The translations under genes and the position numbers were made by a program. Positions 35,735 through 44,250 of a DNA stretch of 64,000 bases are shown here, in pieces. The stretch comes from JAFGXW01 sp964634385. Lineage in GTDB: Bacteria > Bacillota_I > Bacilli_A > Izemoplasmatales > Izemoplasmataceae. The notes below the pieces were generated by a model. The model saw only the letters and a program-made list of their open reading frames with translations. It did not search any database and was not told where the DNA came from. The DNA lies in NCBI GenBank assembly GCA_964634385.1, contig CAZWIZ010000003.1:60302-124301 (forward strand). Direction: 5' to 3'. Numbering within the stretch: the stretch's first letter is position 1; every line of letters begins with the position of its first letter.

Positions 35735-36694
35735 ATGGGTAATATAATAGATGAATTAAAAAGAAAAATTAATGGAAAAGGGCTTAGAATTGTATTTCCA
35801 GAATCACATGATGAAAGAATTCTAGAAGCTGCAACAAAATTATGTAATGAAGGAATAGTTCAACCAATCTTACTTGGTAATATAAAGGATGTACCTAATA
35901 AATTTAATGTATCACATTGTGAGTTTATAGATCCTAAAAACTATAAAGATTTCGATAAGATGGTAGAAAGTTTTGTTGAAAGAAGAAAAGGTAAAACAAC
36001 AACTGAAGAAGCAAAAAAATTATTAATTAATGAAAATTATTTTGGGACAATGTTAGTATATTTAGGAAAAGCAGATGGCCTTGTTAGTGGGGCAACGAGA
36101 TCAACAGGTGATACGGTGAGACCTGCTTTACAAATTATTAAAACTAAACCAGGAATATCAAGAACATTCGGGTATTTTTTAATGAGAAGAGACAACGAAA
36201 AGTATATTTTTACAGACTGTGCTATTAATCCAAATCCAACAGCTGAGCAATTAGCTGAATTTGCAGTAGAATCAGCAAAAGCTGCTGAAATGTTTGGATT
36301 AGATCCAAAGGTAGCAATGCTTTCATTTTCAACAAACGGAAGTGCTGATACAGAAGAAAGTCAAAAGGTTGCATTAGCAACAAAAATAGCTCAAGAAAAA
36401 GATTCAGGATATAAAATTGATGGAGAAATGCAATTTGATGCAGCTATTATTCCTAGTGTTGGATTAAAAAAATATCCAGGAAGTTTAGTTGCTGGAAAAG
36501 CAAACACGTTTATATTTCCAGATTTAAATTCAGGAAATATTGGATATAAAATCGCTCAAAGATTAGGTGGATTTGAAGCGATGGGGCCTATTTTAGCAGG
36601 ATTAAATAAACCGATAAATGACTTATCAAGAGGATGCAATGCAGAAGATATATATAAAACAGCAATAATTACTGCAGCTCAAGCAATTAAATAA
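35735..36694 (+). CDS. pta: Phosphate acetyltransferase
   Basis: Pta interconverts acetyl-CoA and acetyl phosphate, used with acetate kinase to make ATP in fermentation. KADGLVSGATRSTGDTVRPALQII and SFSTNGSADTE are conserved family blocks, and PGSLVAGKANTFIFPDLNSGNIGYK is the CoA/phosphate region. 319 residues, the short stand-alone form. Acetate kinase is not in the window. An AGGAGTGATGAA site precedes the ATG, and a terminator follows. Confidence 0.95.
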   Translation: MGNIIDELKRKINGKGLRIVFPESHDERILEAATKLCNEGIVQPILLGNIKDVPNKFNVSHCEFIDPKNYKDFDKMVESFVERRKGKTTTEEAKKLLINENYFGTMLVYLGKADGLVSGATRSTGDTVRPALQIIKTKPGISRTFGYFLMRRDNEKYIFTDCAINPNPTAEQLAEFAVESAKAAEMFGLDPKVAMLSFSTNGSADTEESQKVALATKIAQEKDSGYKIDGEMQFDAAIIPSVGLKKYPGSLVAGKANTFIFPDLNSGNIGYKIAQRLGGFEAMGPILAGLNKPINDLSRGCNAEDIYKTAIITAAQAIK

Positions 36695-36699
36695 ACTTG

Positions 36700-36733
36700 A
36701 AACTATGATGTGTATAAAATGTCATAGTTTTTT
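36700..36733 (+). terminator. Terminator of pta
   Basis: AAACTATGA / TCATAGTTT with a U-run, 6 bp after the stop. Confidence 0.8.
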
Positions 36734-36801
36734 GATTATAATTATTAAAATAATGTTTCTCTAGACCAAATTAAGTAGGAGTATTAACATATAAAAACAT
36801 A

Positions 36802-36810
36802 TGATATAAT
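36802..36810 (+). promoter_or_regulatory. Extended -10 of the lipid-kinase gene
   Basis: TGATATAAT at 36802-36810, with a possible TTAACA 15 bp upstream. Same extended -10 as upstream of rmuC (42755-42763). Confidence 0.55.
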
Positions 36811-36835
36811 AGTAATATGATGACGAGGTGATATT

Positions 36836-37765
36836 ATGTTAAGGTGTCAAATTATTTATAACCCAGAAAGTGGTAAAAAAAAGTTTGTAAATTATCTTGA
36901 TTATGTTGAATCTAGATTGATAAAAGCAGGATATCAAGTTGATATAGCAGCTACAAAAAAACAAAAACATGCAATTGATTTAGCTAAAAAAGCATGCGAA
37001 GAAAGATACGATTTACTAGTAATTTCAGGGGGAGATGGAACATTACATGAGTGTGTTAATGGAATTGCGGTCTCACAATATAAACCTAAAATAGGATATA
37101 TACCATCTGGAACGGCTTGTGATTTGGCTAACACATTAAAAATTCCTAAAAACGTTAGTAAAGCGGTTGATATAATTTTAACAGGAGTTCCTGTTAAAAT
37201 GGATATTGTTAAAAGTACCAATGGATATTTTATGTATGTTACCGCAATTGGAACTTATGTTGATATTTCTTATGTTACAAATTCAAAATTAAAAAAACAT
37301 TTTGGATATTTTGCATATATATTTACAGGAATAAAAGAATTTTTTACTATCCCGAGAATTAAAACAAAAATCATTCATGATAAAGGGATTTATAAAGGCT
37401 ATTTTTCATTGATATTAGTTATAAATTCACAAAAAATTGCTGGATTTGATTTTGTTAATAGACCAATTTTAGATGATGGTAAAGTTGATGTTATAATATA
37501 TCGATACATTCCTTTCATTAATAACTTTTTATATTTTTTATCAATAATTTCTGGACCAAGAGTATTACCGTTTGTACATCGATTTAGAACATCTAAATTA
37601 GAGATTTATAATAATCATTCTCATAAATGGAATATGGATGGAGAAGAATCTAAATCGGGTAATTTAAATATTGAAGTAATTAAACAAGCTATCGAAATCA
37701 TTGTTAAACCTAGTGTTAAAGCTAAGTTTTTTAAGGAGCAAAGTGATGGAAAAACGAAAGATTAA
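36836..37765 (+). CDS. dgkB: Diacylglycerol/lipid kinase, DgkB/YegS family
   Basis: Phosphorylates diacylglycerol for lipid recycling in Gram-positives. The nucleotide loop SGGDGTLHECVNG is near residue 64, with an N-terminal YNPESGKKK block. Conserved GYIPSGTACDLANTLKI follows. 309 residues. The 3' end overlaps the aldo/keto reductase gene by 20 bp. Substrate is inferred from the family; sphingosine-like or multiple-substrate kinases are possible. Confidence 0.88.
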   Translation: MLRCQIIYNPESGKKKFVNYLDYVESRLIKAGYQVDIAATKKQKHAIDLAKKACEERYDLLVISGGDGTLHECVNGIAVSQYKPKIGYIPSGTACDLANTLKIPKNVSKAVDIILTGVPVKMDIVKSTNGYFMYVTAIGTYVDISYVTNSKLKKHFGYFAYIFTGIKEFFTIPRIKTKIIHDKGIYKGYFSLILVINSQKIAGFDFVNRPILDDGKVDVIIYRYIPFINNFLYFLSIISGPRVLPFVHRFRTSKLEIYNNHSHKWNMDGEESKSGNLNIEVIKQAIEIIVKPSVKAKFFKEQSDGKTKD

Positions 37766-38879
37766 AAATCTTAATATAAATGTTTCCCTATTAGGTTTTG
37801 GATGTATGAGATTTCCGATGAAAGAGGGAAAGGTTGATATTTTAGAAGTGAAAAGAATGCTAGATTTTGCATATTTAAATGGAGTAAACTACTTTGATAC
37901 TGCTTATCCTTATCATGAGGGAGAAAGTGAAACTATTGTTGGAAACATAATCAAACATTATGACAGGGAAACTTTTTATTTAGCAGATAAATTGCCTTTG
38001 TGGGAATGCGAAAATAAAGATGATATAGATCGTATTTTTTATGAACAGCTAGAAAAATGTGGTGTAGATTATTTTGATTTTTATTTAATTCATGCAGTTA
38101 ATGAAGAAAGAATAATCCAAGTTAAAGAATTGAATGTACTAAAAAAATTAGAACAATATAAAAAAGAAGGAAAAATAAAGTATATCGGTTTTAGTTTTCA
38201 TGATAATTTGGATATTTTCAAAAAGTGGGTAGATTTATACCAATGGGATTTCGTTCAAATTCAGTTAAATTATATGGATGTAAATCATCAACAAGGAATT
38301 GAAGGATATCACATTTTAACTGAAAAAGGGATTCCAGTAATAGTAATGGAACCTGTAAAAGGGGGAGGGCTTGTTAAATTTAATAGGACAATTGAAAAAA
38401 TATTTACCGATTATAATAATAATACTTCAATTGCTTCGTGGGCTTTTAGATGGGTAGGATCATTACCAAATGTAAAAATTGTTTTAAGTGGAATGTCTAC
38501 AATGGAACAACTAAAGGATAATTTAAAAACATTTAGTGATTTTCATCCTTTAAATCGAGAAGAGCAAAGTGTTATAAATAGAGTTAGAAGAGAAATACTA
38601 GACTTATCTAAAGTTGATTGTACTTCTTGTAATTACTGTATGCCTTGCCCTCACGGAGTAGATATACCAGGTAATTTTAGACTATATAATGCTTTTTCTA
38701 TGTATCAAAATATAAAACATATTAAAGGAGAATATAATAATTTAATTAATAATGGTAGTTCAGCTGATGTGTGTGTAGATTGTGGTGAATGCCTACCAAA
38801 ATGCCCACAACAAATTCAAATTCCTTCTAATTTAATAAAGATGCAAAAGTATTTTAAAGAAAATTCTATCATTGAATAA
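37746..38879 (+). CDS. Aldo/keto reductase with C-terminal ferredoxin-like cluster domain
   Basis: Residues 1-285 are an aldo/keto reductase barrel with the tetrad Asp51, Tyr (54 or 56), Lys82 and His116 (in YFDTAYPY, ADK and FYLIH). Residues about 305-365 hold two Cys motifs, CTSCNYCMPCPHG and CVDCGECLPKCP, that would bind [4Fe-4S] clusters. Such fused reductases are common in anaerobes. The ATG at 37746 has AAGGAG nearby and is inside the end of dgkB. The last codons overlap the rnmV start. Substrate unknown. Confidence 0.88.
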   Translation: MEKRKIKNLNINVSLLGFGCMRFPMKEGKVDILEVKRMLDFAYLNGVNYFDTAYPYHEGESETIVGNIIKHYDRETFYLADKLPLWECENKDDIDRIFYEQLEKCGVDYFDFYLIHAVNEERIIQVKELNVLKKLEQYKKEGKIKYIGFSFHDNLDIFKKWVDLYQWDFVQIQLNYMDVNHQQGIEGYHILTEKGIPVIVMEPVKGGGLVKFNRTIEKIFTDYNNNTSIASWAFRWVGSLPNVKIVLSGMSTMEQLKDNLKTFSDFHPLNREEQSVINRVRREILDLSKVDCTSCNYCMPCPHGVDIPGNFRLYNAFSMYQNIKHIKGEYNNLINNGSSADVCVDCGECLPKCPQQIQIPSNLIKMQKYFKENSIIE

Positions 38880-39417
38880 CAAAATAAAAGAGGTTGTAGT
38901 AGTAGAAGGATATCACGATCTTGCAAAATTGAAACAAATCTATTCTGAAATTGATGTTTATATCACAAATGGTAGTGAAATAAGTGAAAACACATTAAAA
39001 GAGTTAAAAATATTAAATGAATCTAGAGGGTTAATTTTATTTTTAGATCCAGATTACCAAGGAGAACGAATTAGAAGAATATTAAGCAATTATATAGGGC
39101 CATCAAAACATGCTTTTTTAATGAAAAAGGATTGTATTAATAAAAATAAAACTAAAGTTGGAATTGAACACGCAAGTAATAAAAAAATAGTAGAAGCATT
39201 ATCTTCTTTTCATACTACTCAAAATATAATAATAGATAAAGTTAAATATAGTGATTTATATCAATTAGGAATTATTGGGAATTATAATTCAAAAGCATTA
39301 AGATTAAAGATTGGAGAAACACTGGGAATTGGCTTAAATAATGGAAAAACTTTATTAACAAAGGTTAATATGTTCGGCATAACAAAAGCGGAAATTGAAG
39401 CAGCTATAAGGAAGTGA
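38872..39417 (+). CDS. rnmV: Ribonuclease M5
   Basis: RNase M5 trims 5S rRNA precursor with L18 bound. The TOPRIM domain opens with VVVVEGYHD, and FLDPDYQGERIRR has the metal-binding DxD-type acidic residues. ASNKKIVEAL follows, and a C-terminal domain completes the 181 residues. I accept a TTG start at 38872 because the protein then aligns with relatives at its N-terminus and no ATG/GTG precedes the TOPRIM. The ribosome site is weak, so translation may depend on the overlapping upstream gene. rnmV-rsmA adjacency is classical. Confidence 0.9.
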   Translation: MNNKIKEVVVVEGYHDLAKLKQIYSEIDVYITNGSEISENTLKELKILNESRGLILFLDPDYQGERIRRILSNYIGPSKHAFLMKKDCINKNKTKVGIEHASNKKIVEALSSFHTTQNIIIDKVKYSDLYQLGIIGNYNSKALRLKIGETLGIGLNNGKTLLTKVNMFGITKAEIEAAIRK

Positions 39418-39421
39418 TTCA

Positions 39422-40288
39422 ATGTTGAAAATAGGTACAGTAAATAAAACAAAAAGTATATTAAATGAGAATGATTTTTATATTAAAAAAAAGTATGGAC
39501 AAAATTTCTTGATTGAGCAAAATATCTTAAAAAAGATTTCAGAAATACCATCAATAACAGAAAACACTTTAGTTGTTGAAATAGGACCTGGGTTAGGGAG
39601 TCTTACAGAATATCTTTTAGAGAAAGCTAAACATGTTTTAGCTTATGAAATTGATAAAGACTTAATACCAATTTTACAAAGTTCTTTAAAAACAAACAAA
39701 TTAACTATTTATAATAAAGATTTTTTAAAATGTAATATTGATTCAGATATAAAAAATCTTAAAATTGATTATGATCAAGTAATAGTAGTGGCTAACCTTC
39801 CTTTTTATATTACAACTCCGATTATTTTAAAAATTATCGAAGAATCTAATATTATAAAAGAAATGACATTAATGGTTCAACAAGAAGTAGCTAACAGATT
39901 TGCTTCAAAACCAAGTACCAAAGATTATAACTCATTAAGTATTGCAATTCAGTATAAAACAAATGTTAAAATAGTTTTGAACGTCCCAAGAAGTGCATTT
40001 GTGCCGGCGCCTAATGTAGACAGTTCAGTTGTTAAAATAACTATGGTTGATAATGGTTTAACAAAGCCACTAAACGAAGTTTTTTTCTATGAAATAGTTA
40101 GAGCTTCTTTTGCTCAAAGAAGAAAGACATTAGTTAATAATTTACATAATAAATACAATCTTAGTAAAGATGCTATTATTAATTTGCTTATAGATTTAAA
40201 TTTAGATTCGAGAATAAGAGCTGAAAATTTAAGTGTGAATGATTTTATTAGATTATCGGATATCACATACAATATACTTCAAAAATAA
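39422..40288 (+). CDS. rsmA: 16S rRNA dimethyladenosine transferase
   Basis: RsmA (KsgA) dimethylates two adjacent adenines near the 3' end of 16S rRNA. KKYGQNFLIEQNIL, VVEIGPGLGSLTEYLLEKA (AdoMet loop) and VVANLPFYITTPIILKI (NLPF catalytic motif) are in order, and the C-terminal FVPAPNVDSSVVKI and RASFAQRRKTLVNNL are intact. 288 residues. Starts 4 bp after rnmV. Confidence 0.97.
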   Translation: MLKIGTVNKTKSILNENDFYIKKKYGQNFLIEQNILKKISEIPSITENTLVVEIGPGLGSLTEYLLEKAKHVLAYEIDKDLIPILQSSLKTNKLTIYNKDFLKCNIDSDIKNLKIDYDQVIVVANLPFYITTPIILKIIEESNIIKEMTLMVQQEVANRFASKPSTKDYNSLSIAIQYKTNVKIVLNVPRSAFVPAPNVDSSVVKITMVDNGLTKPLNEVFFYEIVRASFAQRRKTLVNNLHNKYNLSKDAIINLLIDLNLDSRIRAENLSVNDFIRLSDITYNILQK

Positions 40289-40294
40289 ACAAGG

Positions 40295-40316
40295 CAAAGA
40301 ATATTCTTTGTTTTTT
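40295..40316 (+). terminator. Weak terminator of rsmA
   Basis: CAAAGAATATTCTTTG palindrome followed by six T, 6 bp after the stop. Confidence 0.6.
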
Positions 40317-40374
40317 CTTTACATAAGTTGTGGTAAAATAAAAAAGAGAATATAAGTATTATGAGGTGATTATT

Positions 40375-41217
40375 GTGATTAAAGAAAAAGCTTATGCAAA
40401 AATAAATTTGTTTCTAAACGTTGTAAGCAAAAGATTTGATGGATATCATGATCTTGAGATGGTTATGGCGGCAATTGATTTATTTGACACGCTCACTTTT
40501 GAAAATAACCCTATAGAAGAAATCAAGATTAAATCAAATATACACATTACTTCAAATTATAAAGACAATATAATATATAAAATCGCCTCATTTTTAAAAG
40601 AAGAATTTAACATTAAGCAAGGTGTAGTTATAACAGTTAAGAAAAATATTCCAATCGCAGCTGGGTTAGCTGGAGGTAGTGCGGATGGCGCAGCTACTTT
40701 TAGGGGATTAAATAGGTTGTGGAAATTAAAATTAACTTTAGATGATATGGCAAAACTAGGAGAAAAATTCGGATCAGACATACCCTTTTGTATTTACAAT
40801 AAACTATGTATTGCTAGAGGAAAAGGGGAAGAACTATTGTTTTTGAAAAATAAATTAAAAACGCCGTTATTGCTGGTTAATCCAAGAGTTAAAATAATTA
40901 CAAAAGAAGTATTTTCAAAAGTTAAAGAAGAGGAAATTAAAATACGTAAAATAAACGATATGACATCAGCGATATTTAATAACAATCATGAATTAATGGT
41001 TAGGGAATTACATAATTCTTTAGAGTCTATTGCTTTTGAGATGGAACCAAAGATAAGGGAGATTAAAAATCAAATGATAAATTTAGGATTAGATGGAGCA
41101 TTAATGACCGGAACAGGAGCTACTGTTTTTGGTATTTCAAAAAACAAACTTAAATTAAAATATGTATATGAGATAACAAATGATAAATATTTCAAGTTAA
41201 TAACTAAAATTAGATAA
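40375..41217 (+). CDS. ispE: 4-diphosphocytidyl-2-C-methyl-D-erythritol kinase
   Basis: IspE phosphorylates CDP-methylerythritol in the MEP isoprenoid pathway. The GHMP-kinase motif PIAAGLAGGSADGAA is near residue 91 and the N-terminal AKINLFLNVVSKRFDGYHDLE is typical. A C-terminal GALMTGTGATVFGI closes the fold. The GTG at 40375 has GAGGTGAT; an in-frame GTG 9 bp earlier overlaps it. About 280 residues. Its presence implies an MEP route rather than mevalonate. Confidence 0.95.
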   Translation: MIKEKAYAKINLFLNVVSKRFDGYHDLEMVMAAIDLFDTLTFENNPIEEIKIKSNIHITSNYKDNIIYKIASFLKEEFNIKQGVVITVKKNIPIAAGLAGGSADGAATFRGLNRLWKLKLTLDDMAKLGEKFGSDIPFCIYNKLCIARGKGEELLFLKNKLKTPLLLVNPRVKIITKEVFSKVKEEEIKIRKINDMTSAIFNNNHELMVRELHNSLESIAFEMEPKIREIKNQMINLGLDGALMTGTGATVFGISKNKLKLKYVYEITNDKYFKLITKIR

Positions 41218-41242
41218 CGGGATATAGCCTGAAAAATATTAT

Positions 41243-41271
41243 TTGTAACCGCTTTATAGGTGTGGTATAAT
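41243..41271 (+). promoter_or_regulatory. Promoter of spoVG
   Basis: TTGTAA (41243-41248), 17-bp spacer ending TGG, TATAAT (41266-41271): a good -10 with extended TG. Confidence 0.72.
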
Positions 41272-41309
41272 TAATTTAGAAGAAATATCAGAGAATGCGA
41301 GGTGGTATT

Positions 41310-41570
41310 ATGAAAATAACAGACGTTAGAGTTAAAAAGTTTAATGGCCAAAATCGTTTGAAAGCTATAGCGGCAATTACTATTGACGAATGTTTTGTTG
41401 TTCATGAATTACGCATAATCGATGGAAAAGCAGGATTATTTGTTGCTATGCCTAGCAGAAAAATGCCTAATGGAGAGTTCAAGGATGTAGCTCATCCAAT
41501 TAACCAAGAAACTCGAAATACTATCGAAGCTGCTGTAATTGAAGCTTATAATCTATTAGAAGATGAATAA
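41310..41570 (+). CDS. spoVG: SpoVG family RNA/DNA-binding regulator
   Basis: Small regulator (86 residues) that binds RNA and DNA and affects division, sporulation genes or virulence in Gram-positives. The family core MKITDVRVKKF, then AIAAITIDECFVVHELRII, FVAMPSRKMPNGEFKDVAHPI and the C-terminal helix are all present. The ATG at 41310 has GAGGTGGTATT. Presence does not imply sporulation, since SpoVG occurs in non-sporulators. Located between ispE and prs as in B. subtilis. Confidence 0.96.
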   Translation: MKITDVRVKKFNGQNRLKAIAAITIDECFVVHELRIIDGKAGLFVAMPSRKMPNGEFKDVAHPINQETRNTIEAAVIEAYNLLEDE

Positions 41571-41578
41571 CAAAGCAT

Positions 41579-41616
41579 AAAAGTGCAACTTTTTGTTAAA
41601 GGTTGCATTTTATTTT
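41579..41616 (+). terminator. Terminator of spoVG
   Basis: TGCAACTTT / AAAGGTTGCA with one bulged G, followed by TTTTATTTTT. Confidence 0.72.
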
Positions 41617-41688
41617 TGCATTTTTTGTAGTATGATGTTAATGTAATATAGGTTTGTATTTTTGAAAAATATTTGGAGGTCTTTTTAA

Positions 41689-42663
41689 ATGGCAATCTTA
41701 GATGGTGTTAAAGTAAAATTATTTAGTTTAAGTGCTAATAAGAAATTAGCTGAGGAAATCTCAAAAATAGCTGGTATTCCGCTTAGCAAGATTGATTTAA
41801 GTCGTTTTGCAGACGGAGAAATTGGTGTAAATTTAGAAGAAACAGTAAGAGGACATCATGTCTTTTTAATTCAACCAACAAGTGCTCCTGTAAACGAAAA
41901 TATTATGGAATTATTAATTACAATTGATGCAATGAAAAGAGCATCGGCTAAAAATATCAATGTTGTAATGCCATATTATGGTTATTCAAGACAAGATCGC
42001 AAGTCGAAATCAAGACAACCGATTTCAGCAAAATTGGTTGCTAATTTAATTGAAGTAGCAGGAGCAACAAGAGTGCTTGCAATGGATTTACACGCTGCTC
42101 AAATTCAAGGGTTTTTTGATATTCCGATTGACAATTTTAGAGCAATGCCTATTTTAGTAGAATATTTTGCTAAAAAAGAATTTAAAGAAGACATAGTAAT
42201 TGTTTCTCCAGACCATGGCGGTGCGGTAAGAGCTAGGAATATGGGCGAAAGCATGAATGCACCCATAGCTATTATTGATAAAAGACGACCAGAACCAAAT
42301 GTTGCAGAAGTTATGGGAATAGTTGGAGATGTTAAAGGTAAAATTGCTATTTTAGTAGATGATATGATTGATACTGCTGGGACAATTACAGCGGGAGCTC
42401 AAGCGCTTATTGACGCTGGAGCGAAAAAAGTTTATGCTTGCTGTACTCACGCTCTTTTATCTGAACCTGCTATTGATAGAATTAATAAATCCGTATTAGA
42501 AGAAGTTGTCTGTACTAATACAATTCAATTACCTTTAAGTAAAAGATCACCAAAACTTATCCAGTTAAGTATCGCGAACTTAGTTGCACAAGGGATACTA
42601 AATATAATTTACGATAAGCCATTAAGTAGTTTGTTTGAATATAGAGGAGAAAATATAAGATAG
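41689..42663 (+). CDS. prs: Ribose-phosphate pyrophosphokinase
   Basis: Prs makes PRPP for nucleotides, NAD, His and Trp. DGEIGVNLEETVRGHHVFLIQ, the VVMPYYGYSRQDRK block (ATP flap), DLHAAQIQGFF (metal) and the PRPP loop VDDMIDTAGTI are intact. 324 residues. Starts after an AAATATTTGGAGG site. A hairpin repeat that looks like an IS relict follows and may terminate the transcript. Confidence 0.98.
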   Translation: MAILDGVKVKLFSLSANKKLAEEISKIAGIPLSKIDLSRFADGEIGVNLEETVRGHHVFLIQPTSAPVNENIMELLITIDAMKRASAKNINVVMPYYGYSRQDRKSKSRQPISAKLVANLIEVAGATRVLAMDLHAAQIQGFFDIPIDNFRAMPILVEYFAKKEFKEDIVIVSPDHGGAVRARNMGESMNAPIAIIDKRRPEPNVAEVMGIVGDVKGKIAILVDDMIDTAGTITAGAQALIDAGAKKVYACCTHALLSEPAIDRINKSVLEEVVCTNTIQLPLSKRSPKLIQLSIANLVAQGILNIIYDKPLSSLFEYRGENIR

Positions 42664-42689
42664 TGAATATAAATAGATCCATTTAATTG

Positions 42690-42747
42690 AACTGCACCCA
42701 TGAAATTGGACATAGGAAACTATGAAAAAGAAAGGGTGTAGTTTTTA
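42690..42747. repeat. Hairpin repeat copy A (IS3-type terminal relict?)
   Basis: This 58-bp element recurs at 45667-45723 with about 90% identity. Outer arms AACTGCACCC / GGGTGTAGTT pair (one G-U) and an inner CATAG-GAAA-CTATG stem has a GAAA loop. The left edge TGAACTGCACCC followed by TTGGACAT resembles ends of IS150/IS3-family elements. No transposase coding follows here. With its TTTTTA tail it may act as the prs terminator. Confidence 0.6.
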
Positions 42748-42754
42748 TATATAA

Positions 42755-42763
42755 TGATATAAT
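42755..42763 (+). promoter_or_regulatory. Extended -10 upstream of rmuC
   Basis: TGATATAAT just downstream of hairpin repeat A and 20 bp upstream of the rmuC GTG. The leader would be very short. Confidence 0.4.
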
Positions 42764-42782
42764 AGGTCAAGGAGGTGGCTTA

Positions 42783-43964
42783 GTGGAACGATATATTATA
42801 ATATTACTTATATTAGTTGTAGTATTATTAGTGATTTTACTAATTATTAATTTAAAGAAAAAAGAAACAAAAAAAGAAAATATTATTGAATTAATTAAAG
42901 AAAATATACGAGAAGAAAATTATAAATTAGTTAACACTATAGTTAAAGAATATGGTGATTTAAAAGTTGAGATTGCCAATTCAATTGGAAAAGGAAGTAA
43001 AGAAAACATTAAAGATTTAAATGCTTTTAAGGAAGGACTTAATAAAAATATTTTAGATAATTTTCAGACTTTAAATATTAAGATAGAGGAACAAATGGAA
43101 AGAATAAATAAAAAGGTGGAATACCGCTTAAATGAGGGATTTGAAAAAACAAATGAAACGTTTACAAATATTGTAGAAAGATTAACAAAAATAGATGAAG
43201 CACAAAAAAATATTGAAAAATTATCAACAAATGTAGTATCATTACAAAATGTTTTAACAGATAAAAAAACAAGAGGGACTTTTGGTGAAGTTCAATTAAA
43301 TCATATCCTTACTTCTATTTTTGGTGAAAGAAACAATAAAGTTTTTGAAACACAAGCAACATTAACTAATGGAAAAATTGTTGATGCTTTATTACATGTG
43401 CCTGGTCCGATGGGGGATTTAGCTATTGATTCGAAGTTTCCTTTAGAAAACTATCAAAAAATGGTAAATAAAGAAACTACTGAATCATCAATTATAGAAG
43501 CTACTAGAAAGTTTAAAAAAGATTTAAAAAAACATATAGATAATATCGCCACAAAATATATTATACCTACAGAAACGAGTGATCAAGCGGTTATGTTCAT
43601 TCCAGCTGAGGCGATTTTTGCCGAATTAAATGCGTATCATCAAGATATTATTGATTATGCTCAAAGAAAAAGAGTATGGATTGCTTCACCCACAACTTTA
43701 ATGAGCTTATTAACTACCGTTCAAGTGCTATTGAGAGATGTTGAAAGGGATAAATACTCTAAAATAATTCAAGAAGAATTAATTAAACTAGGGGACCAAT
43801 TTAAAAAATATCAAACTAGATGGGATAAATTATCAAGGAGTATTGATACTGTAAATAAAAGTGTTAAAGATATTCATATCACAAGCAATAGAATAGGGAA
43901 AAGATTTGAAGAAATATCTAATGTTAAAATTACTGAATCTAGCAAAATTGAAGAAATAGAATAA
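42783..43964 (+). CDS. rmuC: DNA recombination protein RmuC
   Basis: RmuC limits inversions between short repeats; it belongs to the PD-(D/E)XK nuclease-like group. One N-terminal membrane helix (residues 5-24) is followed by a long coiled-coil of Glu/Lys/Asn (30-150). The C-terminal domain holds RGTFGEVQLNHIL, LAIDSKFPLENY and PAEAIFAELN. 393 residues. Starts at GTG with AAGGAGGTGG. Confidence 0.9.
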   Translation: MERYIIILLILVVVLLVILLIINLKKKETKKENIIELIKENIREENYKLVNTIVKEYGDLKVEIANSIGKGSKENIKDLNAFKEGLNKNILDNFQTLNIKIEEQMERINKKVEYRLNEGFEKTNETFTNIVERLTKIDEAQKNIEKLSTNVVSLQNVLTDKKTRGTFGEVQLNHILTSIFGERNNKVFETQATLTNGKIVDALLHVPGPMGDLAIDSKFPLENYQKMVNKETTESSIIEATRKFKKDLKKHIDNIATKYIIPTETSDQAVMFIPAEAIFAELNAYHQDIIDYAQRKRVWIASPTTLMSLLTTVQVLLRDVERDKYSKIIQEELIKLGDQFKKYQTRWDKLSRSIDTVNKSVKDIHITSNRIGKRFEEISNVKITESSKIEEIE

Positions 43965-43972
43965 TTAAGTGA

Positions 43973-44000
43973 TTGACAATTATAGTTATTTTGTTATTAT
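43973..44000 (+). promoter_or_regulatory. Promoter of the T-box-asnS transcript
   Basis: TTGACA (43973-43978), 16-bp spacer, TATTAT (43995-44000); very like the serS leader promoter. Confidence 0.78.
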
Positions 44001-44009
44001 ATTTGTATA

Positions 44010-44226
44010 AACGATGATTGGAAAAGTAATATTTAAAACTGCATAAAGCGATTCTAGGATGGTGAAAGCTAGATTGTAAGATAAATATGAATAACACCAT
44101 GAGTAATGGAAGAATTAAGTAGACCCATTCGTATTCCTGCGTTAAAGGATTGAGTGCTTTTTGAATTAAGGTGGTACCGCGGAAATATTTTCGCCCTTAA
44201 ACATTTGTTTAAGGGCGTTTTTTTTT
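44010..44226 (+). promoter_or_regulatory. T-box riboswitch (tRNA-Asn-responsive) of asnS
   Basis: The canonical T-box AAGGTGGTACCGCGG (44168-44182) lies before a terminator with CGCCCTTAAAC/GTTTAAGGGCG (44192-44217) and nine T. In the 3' side of stem I the predicted specifier is AAC (Asn), in GAATAACACCATGAG. Antitermination by uncharged tRNA-Asn would turn on asnS. Confidence 0.93.
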
Positions 44227-44250
44227 AGTATAAAACGAGGAGTGAAAAAA

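Noticed and set aside
41310..41570. spoVG as evidence for endospore formation
   Set aside because: SpoVG is widespread in non-sporulating lineages and no other sporulation gene is visible.
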